Source of the DNA: J029 sp964482495
GTDB lineage: Bacteria > Planctomycetota > UBA1135
Length of the DNA: 64,000 nt
Direction: 5' to 3'
Assembly: GCA_964482495.1 (NCBI GenBank)
Contig: CAYZXS010000003.1
Coordinates: 1 to 64,000 of the forward strand
Numbering within the stretch: the first letter of the stretch is position 1; each line of letters begins with the position of its first letter. The notes under the pieces were generated by a model that ran no database searches, was not told the DNA's origin, and saw only the letters and a program-made list of their open reading frames with translations. Shown here in pieces: positions 23,641 to 31,489 of this stretch. A program made the translations under genes and the position numbers.

Positions 23641-26286
23641 ATGATCCCTACGCTCTCCATCGCGCTCTCGGTCTGTCTGGCCACCGCTGCCCCTCACATC
23701 CCGCACGCCGTGGTCCGGGACCTCGCGGTCGCGCCCGCGCCCGGCGGGGGCCACGAGATGGTCGCCTGCATGAGCGAGGAGACCCACGTCCTGCGCAGCT
23801 ACGACGAGGGCCTCAGCTGGCTGCCCCTCTCCGGCGGCGGCCTGGACCGGCACGAGCCGACCCGGGTGGAGTACTGGCCCGACGCGGCCCAACCCAGCTT
23901 CCTGATCGGGACCGACGGCGGCGTCTTCCGCTACCACCCGGCGAGCGGCCTGGTCGAGCCGATGTCCGACGGCCTGGGGCCGAAGGATCTGTTCATCACG
24001 GAGGTGTCCGCGGCCCAGAACGGCCTCGGCGGCGCCGTCATCAGCACCGGTAGCGGCAGGCTCTTCTCCTGGAACGCCGCCGCCAGCCGCTGGGACAAGA
24101 TCTTCGACAGCGGCGGCCCGGACGAGCTCTCGAACGTCGCCATCGCCCCCGACTTCGATCCGGCCGCCCCGGCGGGGTACGACCAGGCGATCTTCGCCAC
24201 CTTCCGCGGCGTCTTGGTCCAGAGCGACGACGGCGGCGCCACCTGGAGCCTGCACAGCCAGTTCTCGACCCCGTCCACCTCGGAGTTCGACTACTGGATC
24301 ATGGACATCGCCTGCGCAAGCGATTTCTCCACCAGCGGCAACCTGGTGCTGAGCCGCTCCAAGCTGGAGCCGGCCTCGCCCAGCGGGCAGCGGGGGCAGC
24401 TCTGGCGGACCACCGACGGCGGCGCCACCTTCAGCCTCGGCCTCGCCGCCGACGTCGGCTTCTCGGCCCTGGCGGCCTCCCCGGTCGGCCCCAGCGGCCA
24501 GAGCTACTTCTACTCCGCGACCCTGGCCTATCCCGACCGCGGCAACAGCAGCCTGGTCCACGGCAGCAGCCTGTTCGGCATCCTGCGCAGCGAGGACGGC
24601 GGGGCCACCTGGGACGACTTCGGCAATTACCAGGACTTCTACCTGCGCGAGGCCGACTGGTCCGTGACCGGCATCTGGTACTTCTTCCTCGGCTTCGCCG
24701 TCTCGCCCGACTTCGCCACCGACGGCCGGCTGTTCCTCGGCCGCTCCTCGAGCATGTTCCGCAGCGACGACGCCGGCCAGAGCTGGCGCACCGTGCGCAG
24801 CCGCGAGACCGACTTCCTGCGCTCCTTCGGCCTCGGCCTGGAGCCCGGCGGCGACCTGGTGGCTTTCGGCGCCACTTACGGCGGCGGCATGCTGCGGGCG
24901 AACGTCAGCCAGAACACCAGCGAGTCGATCCACGACAACATCCTGGCCTTCGAGCGCGACATCGACGTCTCGCCCAACTTCCAGGACGACGGCATGGTGC
25001 TGATCGGCGGCGCCCAGGGCAACGCCTTGTGGTTCGACCCGGCGGTCCCGACCAACAACCCCTACAACTACAGCGGCTGGCTGCAGAGCGGCTTCGGCGG
25101 CACCCGCCTGGTGGCGCTGTCCTCCAACTTCCACGCCAACCTCGGCGTGCCCGGCAGCGACCAGACCATGATCTGGTTCAGCCAGAAGTACGGCTCCCTG
25201 ATCCCGAGCATCTTCCGCAGCCTCGACCTGGGGCAGAACGTCGAGGACATCAGCTTCGAGACCAACGGCGCGCCGATGAAGCCGATGGTGGCCTTCGCCT
25301 TCGCGCCCACCTACGACGCCTCGAGCGCCGCCGGTCGCACCGACGTCTACTCCTGCGCCCTCGACGGCGACCTGTTCCGGCTCATGGACGACGCCTGGCA
25401 GATGATCTGGGACTTCCCCGACCCGGTCACCGACCTCGCCGTCGACCCCGGCTTCTCGCGGCCGGGCAACCCGCGGATCTTCGCCGCCTTCGCCGACGGC
25501 CCCGAGCTGGTCGAGATCATCGACGACCCGGCCGGCGTCATCGTCACCGAGCACGACTACCCCGGGCTCGACGGCGCCCTGACCTCGATCGCGCTGCACC
25601 CGGACTTCGGCAACACCCCGGTGGTCTACGGCAGCGTCTGGGGCAACGGCGTGCGCAAGCTGGACCTGTCCGCGCCGGCGCCGGCGTGGGTGCAGGTCGG
25701 CGGCGCCTTCCCGCCCTACTGGACCACCGAGGTCGAGCTCGCCCCGGGCTTCCCGACCGACGACCGCGTCGTCTGCTCCACCCAGCGCGGCATCGTCCAC
25801 GGCAGCGACCAGCCGGGCGCGCCCTGGACCCAGGTGCCGATGAACACGATGATCGACGACGTCGACCTCGGCTGGACCTCCTTCGAGCCCGCCAACCCGA
25901 TCGTGCCCCAGCCCGATCGGATCTGGCCCTGGCAGTTGGTCGACGAGAAGTCCGCCCGGCTCCAGTACGGCTTCCAGCTCTACGGCCGCGAGTGCCGGAT
26001 CACCGAGTTCGACGGCTCCCGGCTCGAGTGGGAGGGCTACGGCAAGACCTTCCGCCTCAAGACCTTCGGCGCCCCCAACGCCGGCACCATCGACATCGAG
26101 GCGATCGACTACTGGACCGGAGTGTCGCTGGGATCGACCTCGGTCGACCTCACCCAGCTCGGCGCCTACGGGCCGGCCGAGGCCGTGCTCGACCTGCCGC
26201 AGCGCGCGGCCGCCCGCCTGGTGATCTCGGTCCACCTCGACCCGGGCGAGTTCTTCGCCTACGACGGCATGATCATCGAGGGCTGA
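23641..26286 (+). CDS. Large secreted Asp-box (BNR-like) repeat protein
   Basis: 881 residues with a short leader (about 1-16). At least five Asp-box motifs are visible, e.g. SDDGGATW, TDGGATF, SEDGGATW and SDDAGQSW, the hallmark of sialidase-like or Vps10-like beta-propellers. Blade-like repeats (SPDFATDGRLF, APGFPTDDRV) continue to about residue 760. A C-terminal jelly-roll-like domain follows (about 770-881). There is no sialidase Arg triad that I can recognise, so it is more likely a structural or ligand-binding propeller than an enzyme. An AT-rich stretch with TATTCT (23565-23570) lies about 70 bases upstream. Confidence 0.75.
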   Translation: MIPTLSIALSVCLATAAPHIPHAVVRDLAVAPAPGGGHEMVACMSEETHVLRSYDEGLSWLPLSGGGLDRHEPTRVEYWPDAAQPSFLIGTDGGVFRYHPASGLVEPMSDGLGPKDLFITEVSAAQNGLGGAVISTGSGRLFSWNAAASRWDKIFDSGGPDELSNVAIAPDFDPAAPAGYDQAIFATFRGVLVQSDDGGATWSLHSQFSTPSTSEFDYWIMDIACASDFSTSGNLVLSRSKLEPASPSGQRGQLWRTTDGGATFSLGLAADVGFSALAASPVGPSGQSYFYSATLAYPDRGNSSLVHGSSLFGILRSEDGGATWDDFGNYQDFYLREADWSVTGIWYFFLGFAVSPDFATDGRLFLGRSSSMFRSDDAGQSWRTVRSRETDFLRSFGLGLEPGGDLVAFGATYGGGMLRANVSQNTSESIHDNILAFERDIDVSPNFQDDGMVLIGGAQGNALWFDPAVPTNNPYNYSGWLQSGFGGTRLVALSSNFHANLGVPGSDQTMIWFSQKYGSLIPSIFRSLDLGQNVEDISFETNGAPMKPMVAFAFAPTYDASSAAGRTDVYSCALDGDLFRLMDDAWQMIWDFPDPVTDLAVDPGFSRPGNPRIFAAFADGPELVEIIDDPAGVIVTEHDYPGLDGALTSIALHPDFGNTPVVYGSVWGNGVRKLDLSAPAPAWVQVGGAFPPYWTTEVELAPGFPTDDRVVCSTQRGIVHGSDQPGAPWTQVPMNTMIDDVDLGWTSFEPANPIVPQPDRIWPWQLVDEKSARLQYGFQLYGRECRITEFDGSRLEWEGYGKTFRLKTFGAPNAGTIDIEAIDYWTGVSLGSTSVDLTQLGAYGPAEAVLDLPQRAAARLVISVHLDPGEFFAYDGMIIEG

Positions 26287-26309
26287 TCCCGCCCCGGCGA
26301 GCCGCCTGC

Positions 26310-26315
26310 TACGAT
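26310..26315 (+). promoter_or_regulatory. -10-like hexamer TACGAT before the HAD gene
   Basis: TACGAT ends 6 bases before the ATG of the HAD-family nucleotidase gene and 23 bases after the previous stop, suggesting an independent leaderless transcript. Confidence 0.4.
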
Positions 26316-26321
26316 TCCGCG

Positions 26322-26945
26322 ATGGCGGATCGCAAGTTCATCCTCGGGCTGGACCTCGACGGCTGCGTGGCCGACTTCTACGGCGGCCTGCGGCCGCTGG
26401 CGGCGGAGTGGCTGGGCGTGCCCCTCGACCGCCTGCCCGAGCGGGTGTCCTACGGCCTGCCCGAGTGGGGCATCCCCGAGGCCCCCGGCGGCTACGCGGC
26501 GCTGCACCGCTACGCCGTCATCCAGCGCGACCTGTTCCGCTCGCTGGAGCCGATGCCGCGGGCGCCGCAGGTGATCCGGCGGCTGTCGGCGGAGGGCGTG
26601 AACATCCGCATCATCACCCACCGGCTGTTCATCTCCCGCTCGCACCAGGCGGCGGTGGCGCAGACGGTCGACTGGCTCGACCGCCACGACATCCCGTACT
26701 ACGGATTGTGCTTCGTCGGCGACAAGGAGGAGGTCGGCGCCGACCTCTACATCGAGGACACGACCAAGAACGTCGAGGCCCTGCGCGCCCAGGGCAAGCA
26801 GGTGATCGTGCACGCCAACTCGACCAACGAGGGCGTGGCCGGCCCGCGCTCGGGCGACTGGGACGAGATCGGCGAGCTGGTGCTGGCGGCGCGGGAGGCG
26901 TGGGCGGCGGGTGCGCCGGTCACGGCCTGCCAGTCGTCCGCTTAA
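26322..26945 (+). CDS. HAD-like 5'-nucleotidase (NT5C-type)
   Basis: 207 residues. HAD motif I is GLDLDGCVADF (D11, D13), motif II the Thr in IRIITHR, and the late acidic motif is DLYIEDTTKNVEAL. This matches the 5'(3')-deoxyribonucleotidase (NT5C) branch of HAD phosphatases, which remove phosphate from nucleotides. No leader is seen, so it is cytoplasmic. The start was set at 26322 because the product then begins directly before motif I and a -10-like box lies 6 bases upstream. Its TAA shares TTAA with the stop of the convergent lipoprotein gene. Confidence 0.82.
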   Translation: MADRKFILGLDLDGCVADFYGGLRPLAAEWLGVPLDRLPERVSYGLPEWGIPEAPGGYAALHRYAVIQRDLFRSLEPMPRAPQVIRRLSAEGVNIRIITHRLFISRSHQAAVAQTVDWLDRHDIPYYGLCFVGDKEEVGADLYIEDTTKNVEALRAQGKQVIVHANSTNEGVAGPRSGDWDEIGELVLAAREAWAAGAPVTACQSSA

Positions 26946-27814
26946 TCCCCATACCAGAGCAGGTCGAGGAGCTCGCGCGCCTCGGCCTCGGTCCAGCGGC
27001 CGATCGTGGACCCGCTGAGGAATCCGGCGCCCTTCAACGGAGTGTTCACGGTCGCCGGGCCGCCGACCAACCGATCGCCGATGAAGAGGCCCATCTGCCG
27101 TCCCACCAGCCTCCCGGTGAGCTCCTCGAATTCCGCCCGCTGGTCGTCGGCGATCTCGAACAGGACCGTCCATTCCGTGGTCTGGGGGTGGGGGTAGACC
27201 GTCGCCGACTCCAAGGCGAAGGGCGTCGGGAAGCCGAATCGGAGCTGTCGCCCGTGGTGGTCCGGCAGCACGATTTCCCCGATCTCGGGGCCTTCGCCCG
27301 GCCCCAGGACGGGCCTCAGCTCCAGGGGGGTGACGGGCAGCTGGTGATCTCGGTGCAGGTGCCTCAGGAAGGCCGAGGCCTCGCGTGGGTCCAAGCCCCT
27401 CGCGATCAGGGGACCCTGAGTCAGTTCTTCGGGCGAGGCCACAGCGAGGAGCTTGTATTGAAGCGAGACGGCGATGAGTGAGCCGGGGTGTTGAGCCGCC
27501 CAGGCACTGACCTGCTCCAGGCCAGGCTCGGCAAACCGGAAGCAGAGCGCTGCGGCATCCGAAGCGTCCTCCTCGAGGAGCTCGGCACCGGCGAGTGCCA
27601 GCGGCGCGCCTTCGCCGAGGAAGTAGGTCTCGTCGCCGAACTTGGAAATCTGGATCGGCGTGAAGGGAGGGAGGTCCTCTCCGTTGTTGCTGGCGTCTCC
27701 GTAGACCACCGCCCCTTCGAGGGCACCGGTCGGCGTCTCTGGTGCCACTTGACACGCAGCGCCAAGCAAGAGAGCCAATGGGAAGAGGGGGAGAAGCGTG
27801 CGGAAATGGAGCAT
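26942..27814 (-). CDS. Lipoprotein with SecD-like P1 head domain
   Basis: 290 residues with a lipoprotein-type leader (LLLGAAC, Cys near 21). The C-terminal part (about 225-285) strongly resembles the SecD/SecDF P1 head: FEELTGRLVGRQMGLFIGDRLV, then FLSGSTIGRWTEAEARELLDLL. SecD itself is a multi-span membrane protein; here the domain stands alone on a lipoprotein, so a direct translocase role is doubtful. The middle is unrecognised. Codon use is slightly less GC-rich than that of neighbours. It is convergent with the HAD gene, the two stops sharing TTAA. Confidence 0.65.
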   Translation of the reverse strand: MLHFRTLLPLFPLALLLGAACQVAPETPTGALEGAVVYGDASNNGEDLPPFTPIQISKFGDETYFLGEGAPLALAGAELLEEDASDAAALCFRFAEPGLEQVSAWAAQHPGSLIAVSLQYKLLAVASPEELTQGPLIARGLDPREASAFLRHLHRDHQLPVTPLELRPVLGPGEGPEIGEIVLPDHHGRQLRFGFPTPFALESATVYPHPQTTEWTVLFEIADDQRAEFEELTGRLVGRQMGLFIGDRLVGGPATVNTPLKGAGFLSGSTIGRWTEAEARELLDLLWYGD

Positions 27815-27911
27815 GGAGTCGGGCAGCAGAGAGAAAGCGCGGTCGCCAGCCAGAACGGCGCCGCAAGGCCAGTCTAATCCTGGTCAAGCGATTCTGGTAG
27901 ATGGCGCGGCA

Positions 27912-28454
27912 TCAGCGCCGCAGCCGCCGCGGCGCGTACCGCAGCTGCCAGCCTCCATCTGCCTTCACCATGATCAGGGAGTAGCTGATGTCGATGTGGC
28001 CGTTGACGTCCATCAGCTCGACCTGGAGCACGGCGGACGGTGATTCGCCTTCGGAAGTCTTATCCTCGTCCGTCAGCCGCTCGAGGCGGACCTCGGGCGG
28101 TCCGCCGAGCTTGGCGGCGAAGGCATGGGCCCAGACGGTGACGCAGGCCTCACGCGCCGGCGGCCAGCGCCAGTCGGGGACGACCTCGGGGTGGAGGAAG
28201 GGGGTCACGAAATCTGCCATCTCGGCCACCATCTCGTCCCAGAAGGCGCCGCTGGGGCGGTACTCCGGGCCACGCAACTCCTCAGGGTCAGCGAGGGGGA
28301 GGTGGTCGTCGGCGATGGCGAAAAGGTTCTCGATCACCGCCTCGACGAAGACCTCCGGCGGCCCGGTCGGGTCGGGCGGCCCCGGACCGCAAGCGGCGAG
28401 CGCCAGGATCGGGGCCGCCACCGCGGCGAGGGTGTTCGCGGGCGGTCGGTTCAC
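27912..28454 (-). CDS. Lipoprotein, unknown function
   Basis: 180 residues from a GTG start. The leader ends LALAACG, a good lipobox (Cys near 22). The mature protein is mixed alpha/beta, with a C-terminal beta stretch (SYSLIMVKADGGWQLRYAP) reminiscent of NTF2/SnoaL-like or DUF-type domains, but no family can be named. Its GTG overlaps the stop of the preceding sodium-solute symporter (GTGA), making it the last gene of the amino-sugar operon. Confidence 0.7.
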   Translation of the reverse strand: MNRPPANTLAAVAAPILALAACGPGPPDPTGPPEVFVEAVIENLFAIADDHLPLADPEELRGPEYRPSGAFWDEMVAEMADFVTPFLHPEVVPDWRWPPAREACVTVWAHAFAAKLGGPPEVRLERLTDEDKTSEGESPSAVLQVELMDVNGHIDISYSLIMVKADGGWQLRYAPRRLRR

Positions 28455-30289
28455 GCGGCCTCCGGCTCAGCGGCCGGCCGCACGGTGCGGTTCCAGCTCC
28501 ACCACAAGAGCAGGCCGCCCGCGGCGCCCGAACCGAAGGCCAGGCTCGGGTCGCGGCCGAGCAGCCACTGGCCGATGCCGAGCATCGGGCCCCAGGTGAC
28601 GGCCATGCCGCCCGCCCAGCCCGCGGCCAGCGGCCACAGGCGGCTCGGGCGGCGGTCGGCGGGGTCGCGGAAGGGGCGCCAGGCGCCGAAGGGGCGGACC
28701 GTGCGGTAGAAGGCCGCCAAGGTCTCGCGAGGCACCGGTCGGGTGCGCAGGGTGACCACCACCATGACCGCCACCGACAGCGCCGAGATGAGCAGGAACT
28801 TCCCGGAGAAGTCCCAGGCCGCGCCGGCAGTCCATCCGTTGAATGGCGCCGCCGGCCACCAGGCCGCCGGCGCGAAGGCCAGGCCGACCGCCAGCACCGT
28901 GCTGGTCGCCAGGCCGCTGATCTCGGTCCAAGCGTTCACCCGCCACCACACCCAGCGCAGGAACAGCGCCGGCCCGAGACCGGCGACGAGCTGCAGCGAG
29001 AAGGTGAACAGGTCCTTGATCGAGTCCGCCTGCAGCGCCAGCGCCGCCGCCAAGGCGCCGACGAGGACCTCGACCCAGCGGCCGACCGCGACGTAGTGCC
29101 GCGGCGGGGCGTTGCGCTTCAGGAAGCGGCGGTAGAGGTCGTTGACGGCGTAGGCCGAGGCGGTGTTGAAGTGGGTGTCTAGCGTGCTCATGAAGGCCGC
29201 CAGGAAGCTGGCGCAGAGCAGCCCGAACAAGCCCGGCCCGAGCAGCTGGCGCATCAGCATCGGGTAGGCCGCCTCGTGGTCGGGAGCGCCGTCGCTGGTG
29301 ACCGGCAACGCCGAGTCCGGCAGCAGGATCAGCGAGGCCAGGCCGACCAGGATCCACGGCCAGCTGCGCAGCACGTAGTGCGCCAGCTGGAACCACAGCG
29401 CGCCGCCGCGGGCGTGGTCCTCGTCCTTGGCGGCGAGGAAGCGCTGCACCGCCTGGCCCGAGCCGTCGGCGTTCTTGTTCAGCCAGCCGACCAGGCACAC
29501 CGTGACCAGGAAGGCGGTGAAGCCCTGGCTCCAGAAGGCGGCGTCGAGCGGGCCGCCGGCGCCGGGGGCGGGCAGCATCTGCAGCTTCTCGGGGAAGCTC
29601 TGCTCCAGGGCGGCGGTCATCTCGCCGAGGCCGCCGCAGGCCTCGACCGCCTTCCAGGCCAGCACCACGCCGCCGGCCATCGCCAGCACGAACTGGAACA
29701 GGTCGGTGACCACGACGCCCCAGAGGCCGGCCAGGATCGAGTAGCCCAGCGCCAGCAGCACCGCCGCGGCGACGATCCAGACGTCGGCGTCGATGCCCAG
29801 GAAGGCGGCCCCTTCGTCCAACTCGAGCACGGCGTTGACGATCTTGAGCATCGCCACCAGCACCCACACCAGCACGATGGTGTTCGTCACCACCGCGTGG
29901 TAGCCGCCGTAGAAGCCGCGCAGCGCCTTGGCCTGCGGGCCGGCGTAGCGCACCTCGGTGAATTCGGCGTTGGTGGTCAGCTCCAGCCGCCGCCACCAGC
30001 CGGCCAGGAACACGAACCACAGCGTGCCGCCGACCACGAAGCTCCACCACAGCCAGTTGCCGGCGATGCCGTCGGTGCGGACCAGCCCGGCGACGAACAG
30101 CGGCGTGTCGGCGGCGAAGGTGGTCGCCACCAGGCTGGTGCCCGCGACCCACCACGGCAGCGAGCGGCCGGCCAGGTAGAAGTCGTCGGTCGAGCGCCCG
30201 GCGCGGCGCGACAGCACCGTGCCGACGGTGACGGCGATCGCCAGGTAGCCGAGGATGGCGATCCAGTCGAGCGGGTGGAGGCCGGCCAC
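28451..30289 (-). CDS. Sodium:solute symporter (SSS family)
   Basis: 612 residues from a GTG. It opens with the SSS N-terminus (DWIAILGYLAIAVTVGTVLSRR, then STDDFYLAGRSLPWW) and shows about 13 membrane helices. The conserved FAADTPLFVAG and the mid-protein LGYSILAGLWGVVVTDLFQF are typical. It imports a sugar or acid with Na+. It is the second symporter in the same operon, 9 bases after the AGE epimerase stop; the first is fused to a kelch domain. Different substrates, or uptake of the product of the extracellular step, are both possible. Confidence 0.9.
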   Translation of the reverse strand: MAGLHPLDWIAILGYLAIAVTVGTVLSRRAGRSTDDFYLAGRSLPWWVAGTSLVATTFAADTPLFVAGLVRTDGIAGNWLWWSFVVGGTLWFVFLAGWWRRLELTTNAEFTEVRYAGPQAKALRGFYGGYHAVVTNTIVLVWVLVAMLKIVNAVLELDEGAAFLGIDADVWIVAAAVLLALGYSILAGLWGVVVTDLFQFVLAMAGGVVLAWKAVEACGGLGEMTAALEQSFPEKLQMLPAPGAGGPLDAAFWSQGFTAFLVTVCLVGWLNKNADGSGQAVQRFLAAKDEDHARGGALWFQLAHYVLRSWPWILVGLASLILLPDSALPVTSDGAPDHEAAYPMLMRQLLGPGLFGLLCASFLAAFMSTLDTHFNTASAYAVNDLYRRFLKRNAPPRHYVAVGRWVEVLVGALAAALALQADSIKDLFTFSLQLVAGLGPALFLRWVWWRVNAWTEISGLATSTVLAVGLAFAPAAWWPAAPFNGWTAGAAWDFSGKFLLISALSVAVMVVVTLRTRPVPRETLAAFYRTVRPFGAWRPFRDPADRRPSRLWPLAAGWAGGMAVTWGPMLGIGQWLLGRDPSLAFGSGAAGGLLLWWSWNRTVRPAAEPEAA

Positions 30290-30298
30290 CCGCCAAGC

Positions 30299-31489
30299 TT
30301 AGCGGCGGGCGGCGACCAGCCGGGCGGCGAAGAGCAGCGCCCGCGGGTAGTGGAAGGGACCCTTCCAGTGGCTGCCCTTGAGGGTCTGCAGCGGCCGGCC
30401 GGCGCGGTCCAGCCAGCCGAGGCACTCGTCCTCGGCGCCGTCGAGGTGGTGCTCGGCGAACCAGGCCCAGGCCCGCTCGGCGCGCGTCCGCCACCGGGCC
30501 GCCGCTTCGGCATCACCGTCCGCGCCGGCGGCGGCCTCGGCGTGCAGCGCCGCGAGCAGGGCCTCGCACTGCGGCCACCAGAACTTCAGGTCCTGTCCGG
30601 TCTCCTGGACCGGACGGTCGTCGGCGGAGACGAAGGAGAGGACGCCGCCGTGCTCGGGGTCCCAGCCGCGTTGCCACGACCACTCGGCCATGTCGAGGCC
30701 CATGCGGCGGAGCGCCGCCGCCTCCTCGCCGTCGCGGCGGCGCGCCTCCTCCAGCACGAACCAGGCCGCCTCGAGGGCGTGGCCGGGGTTGAGGGTCCGG
30801 CCCTCGAAGTGCGGCAGGAAGCCGCCGTCCTCCCCGACCACCTCGAGCACGGCGCGGCGCTCGGGGTCGAGGTGGCGGCGCAGCGCTGCCAGGGCCTCGT
30901 CAGCGACGGCGCGGCCGCGCTCCCAGCCGCCGGCGTCGCGCAGCGCCTGGCTCAGGCACAGCGCCATCATCGGCCTGGCCAGGCCGCGCATCGGTCGGGT
31001 GGCGGGCTCCCACTTCGGCGGGAAGCGCTCCGGCTCGTCGTCGTGGGCGAGGAAGGCCTCGGCCAGCGCCCGGGCGCGGTCGGCGAGGGCGCGGTCGCCG
31101 TCGGCCGCCGCCACCTCGGCGAAGCCCATGGCCGTGAACAGCTCGGAGTAGGCGTAGCGGCGGCGGCGCAGCGGCCGGCCGTCGCGGGTCACCAGGAAGG
31201 GCATGCGTCCGCGCTCGTCGAAGCCGTGCCGGAGCAGGAACTCCGCCGCCGAGCGCGCCGCCGCCAGCCACTCCGGCCGCGGCTCGTGGCTGCGGTGGAG
31301 GTGCGCGAACAGCCACGCGGCGCGGCCCTGCAACCAGACCGCCTTGTCGCTGTCGACCACGGCGCCGTCGGCGTCGAGCGCGGTCCGGAAGCCGCCGTGT
31401 TCGGGGTCGAGCCCGCGCCGCAGCCAGAAGGCCAGCGCCGCCTCGAGCCGCTCGAGCAGGGCCGCCGCGGTCAGCGGGGGCGCGCTCAC
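30299..31489 (-). CDS. AGE-family epimerase/isomerase (N-acylglucosamine 2-epimerase-like)
   Basis: 396 residues of the (alpha/alpha)6-barrel AGE superfamily. Recognisable are DPEHGGFRTALD, KAVWLQGRAAWLFAHL, LNPGHALEAAWFVLE and KFWWPQCEALLA, with the catalytic-type His residues in NPGHA and near the end in GSHWKGPFHYPRAL. It should interconvert N-acylglucosamine and N-acylmannosamine or a related sugar. The GTG at 31489 overlaps the stop of the kelch-symporter gene (GTGA). Its place beside NanA-like and NagZ-like genes supports sialate/amino-sugar catabolism. Confidence 0.9.
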   Translation of the reverse strand: MSAPPLTAAALLERLEAALAFWLRRGLDPEHGGFRTALDADGAVVDSDKAVWLQGRAAWLFAHLHRSHEPRPEWLAAARSAAEFLLRHGFDERGRMPFLVTRDGRPLRRRRYAYSELFTAMGFAEVAAADGDRALADRARALAEAFLAHDDEPERFPPKWEPATRPMRGLARPMMALCLSQALRDAGGWERGRAVADEALAALRRHLDPERRAVLEVVGEDGGFLPHFEGRTLNPGHALEAAWFVLEEARRRDGEEAAALRRMGLDMAEWSWQRGWDPEHGGVLSFVSADDRPVQETGQDLKFWWPQCEALLAALHAEAAAGADGDAEAAARWRTRAERAWAWFAEHHLDGAEDECLGWLDRAGRPLQTLKGSHWKGPFHYPRALLFAARLVAARR

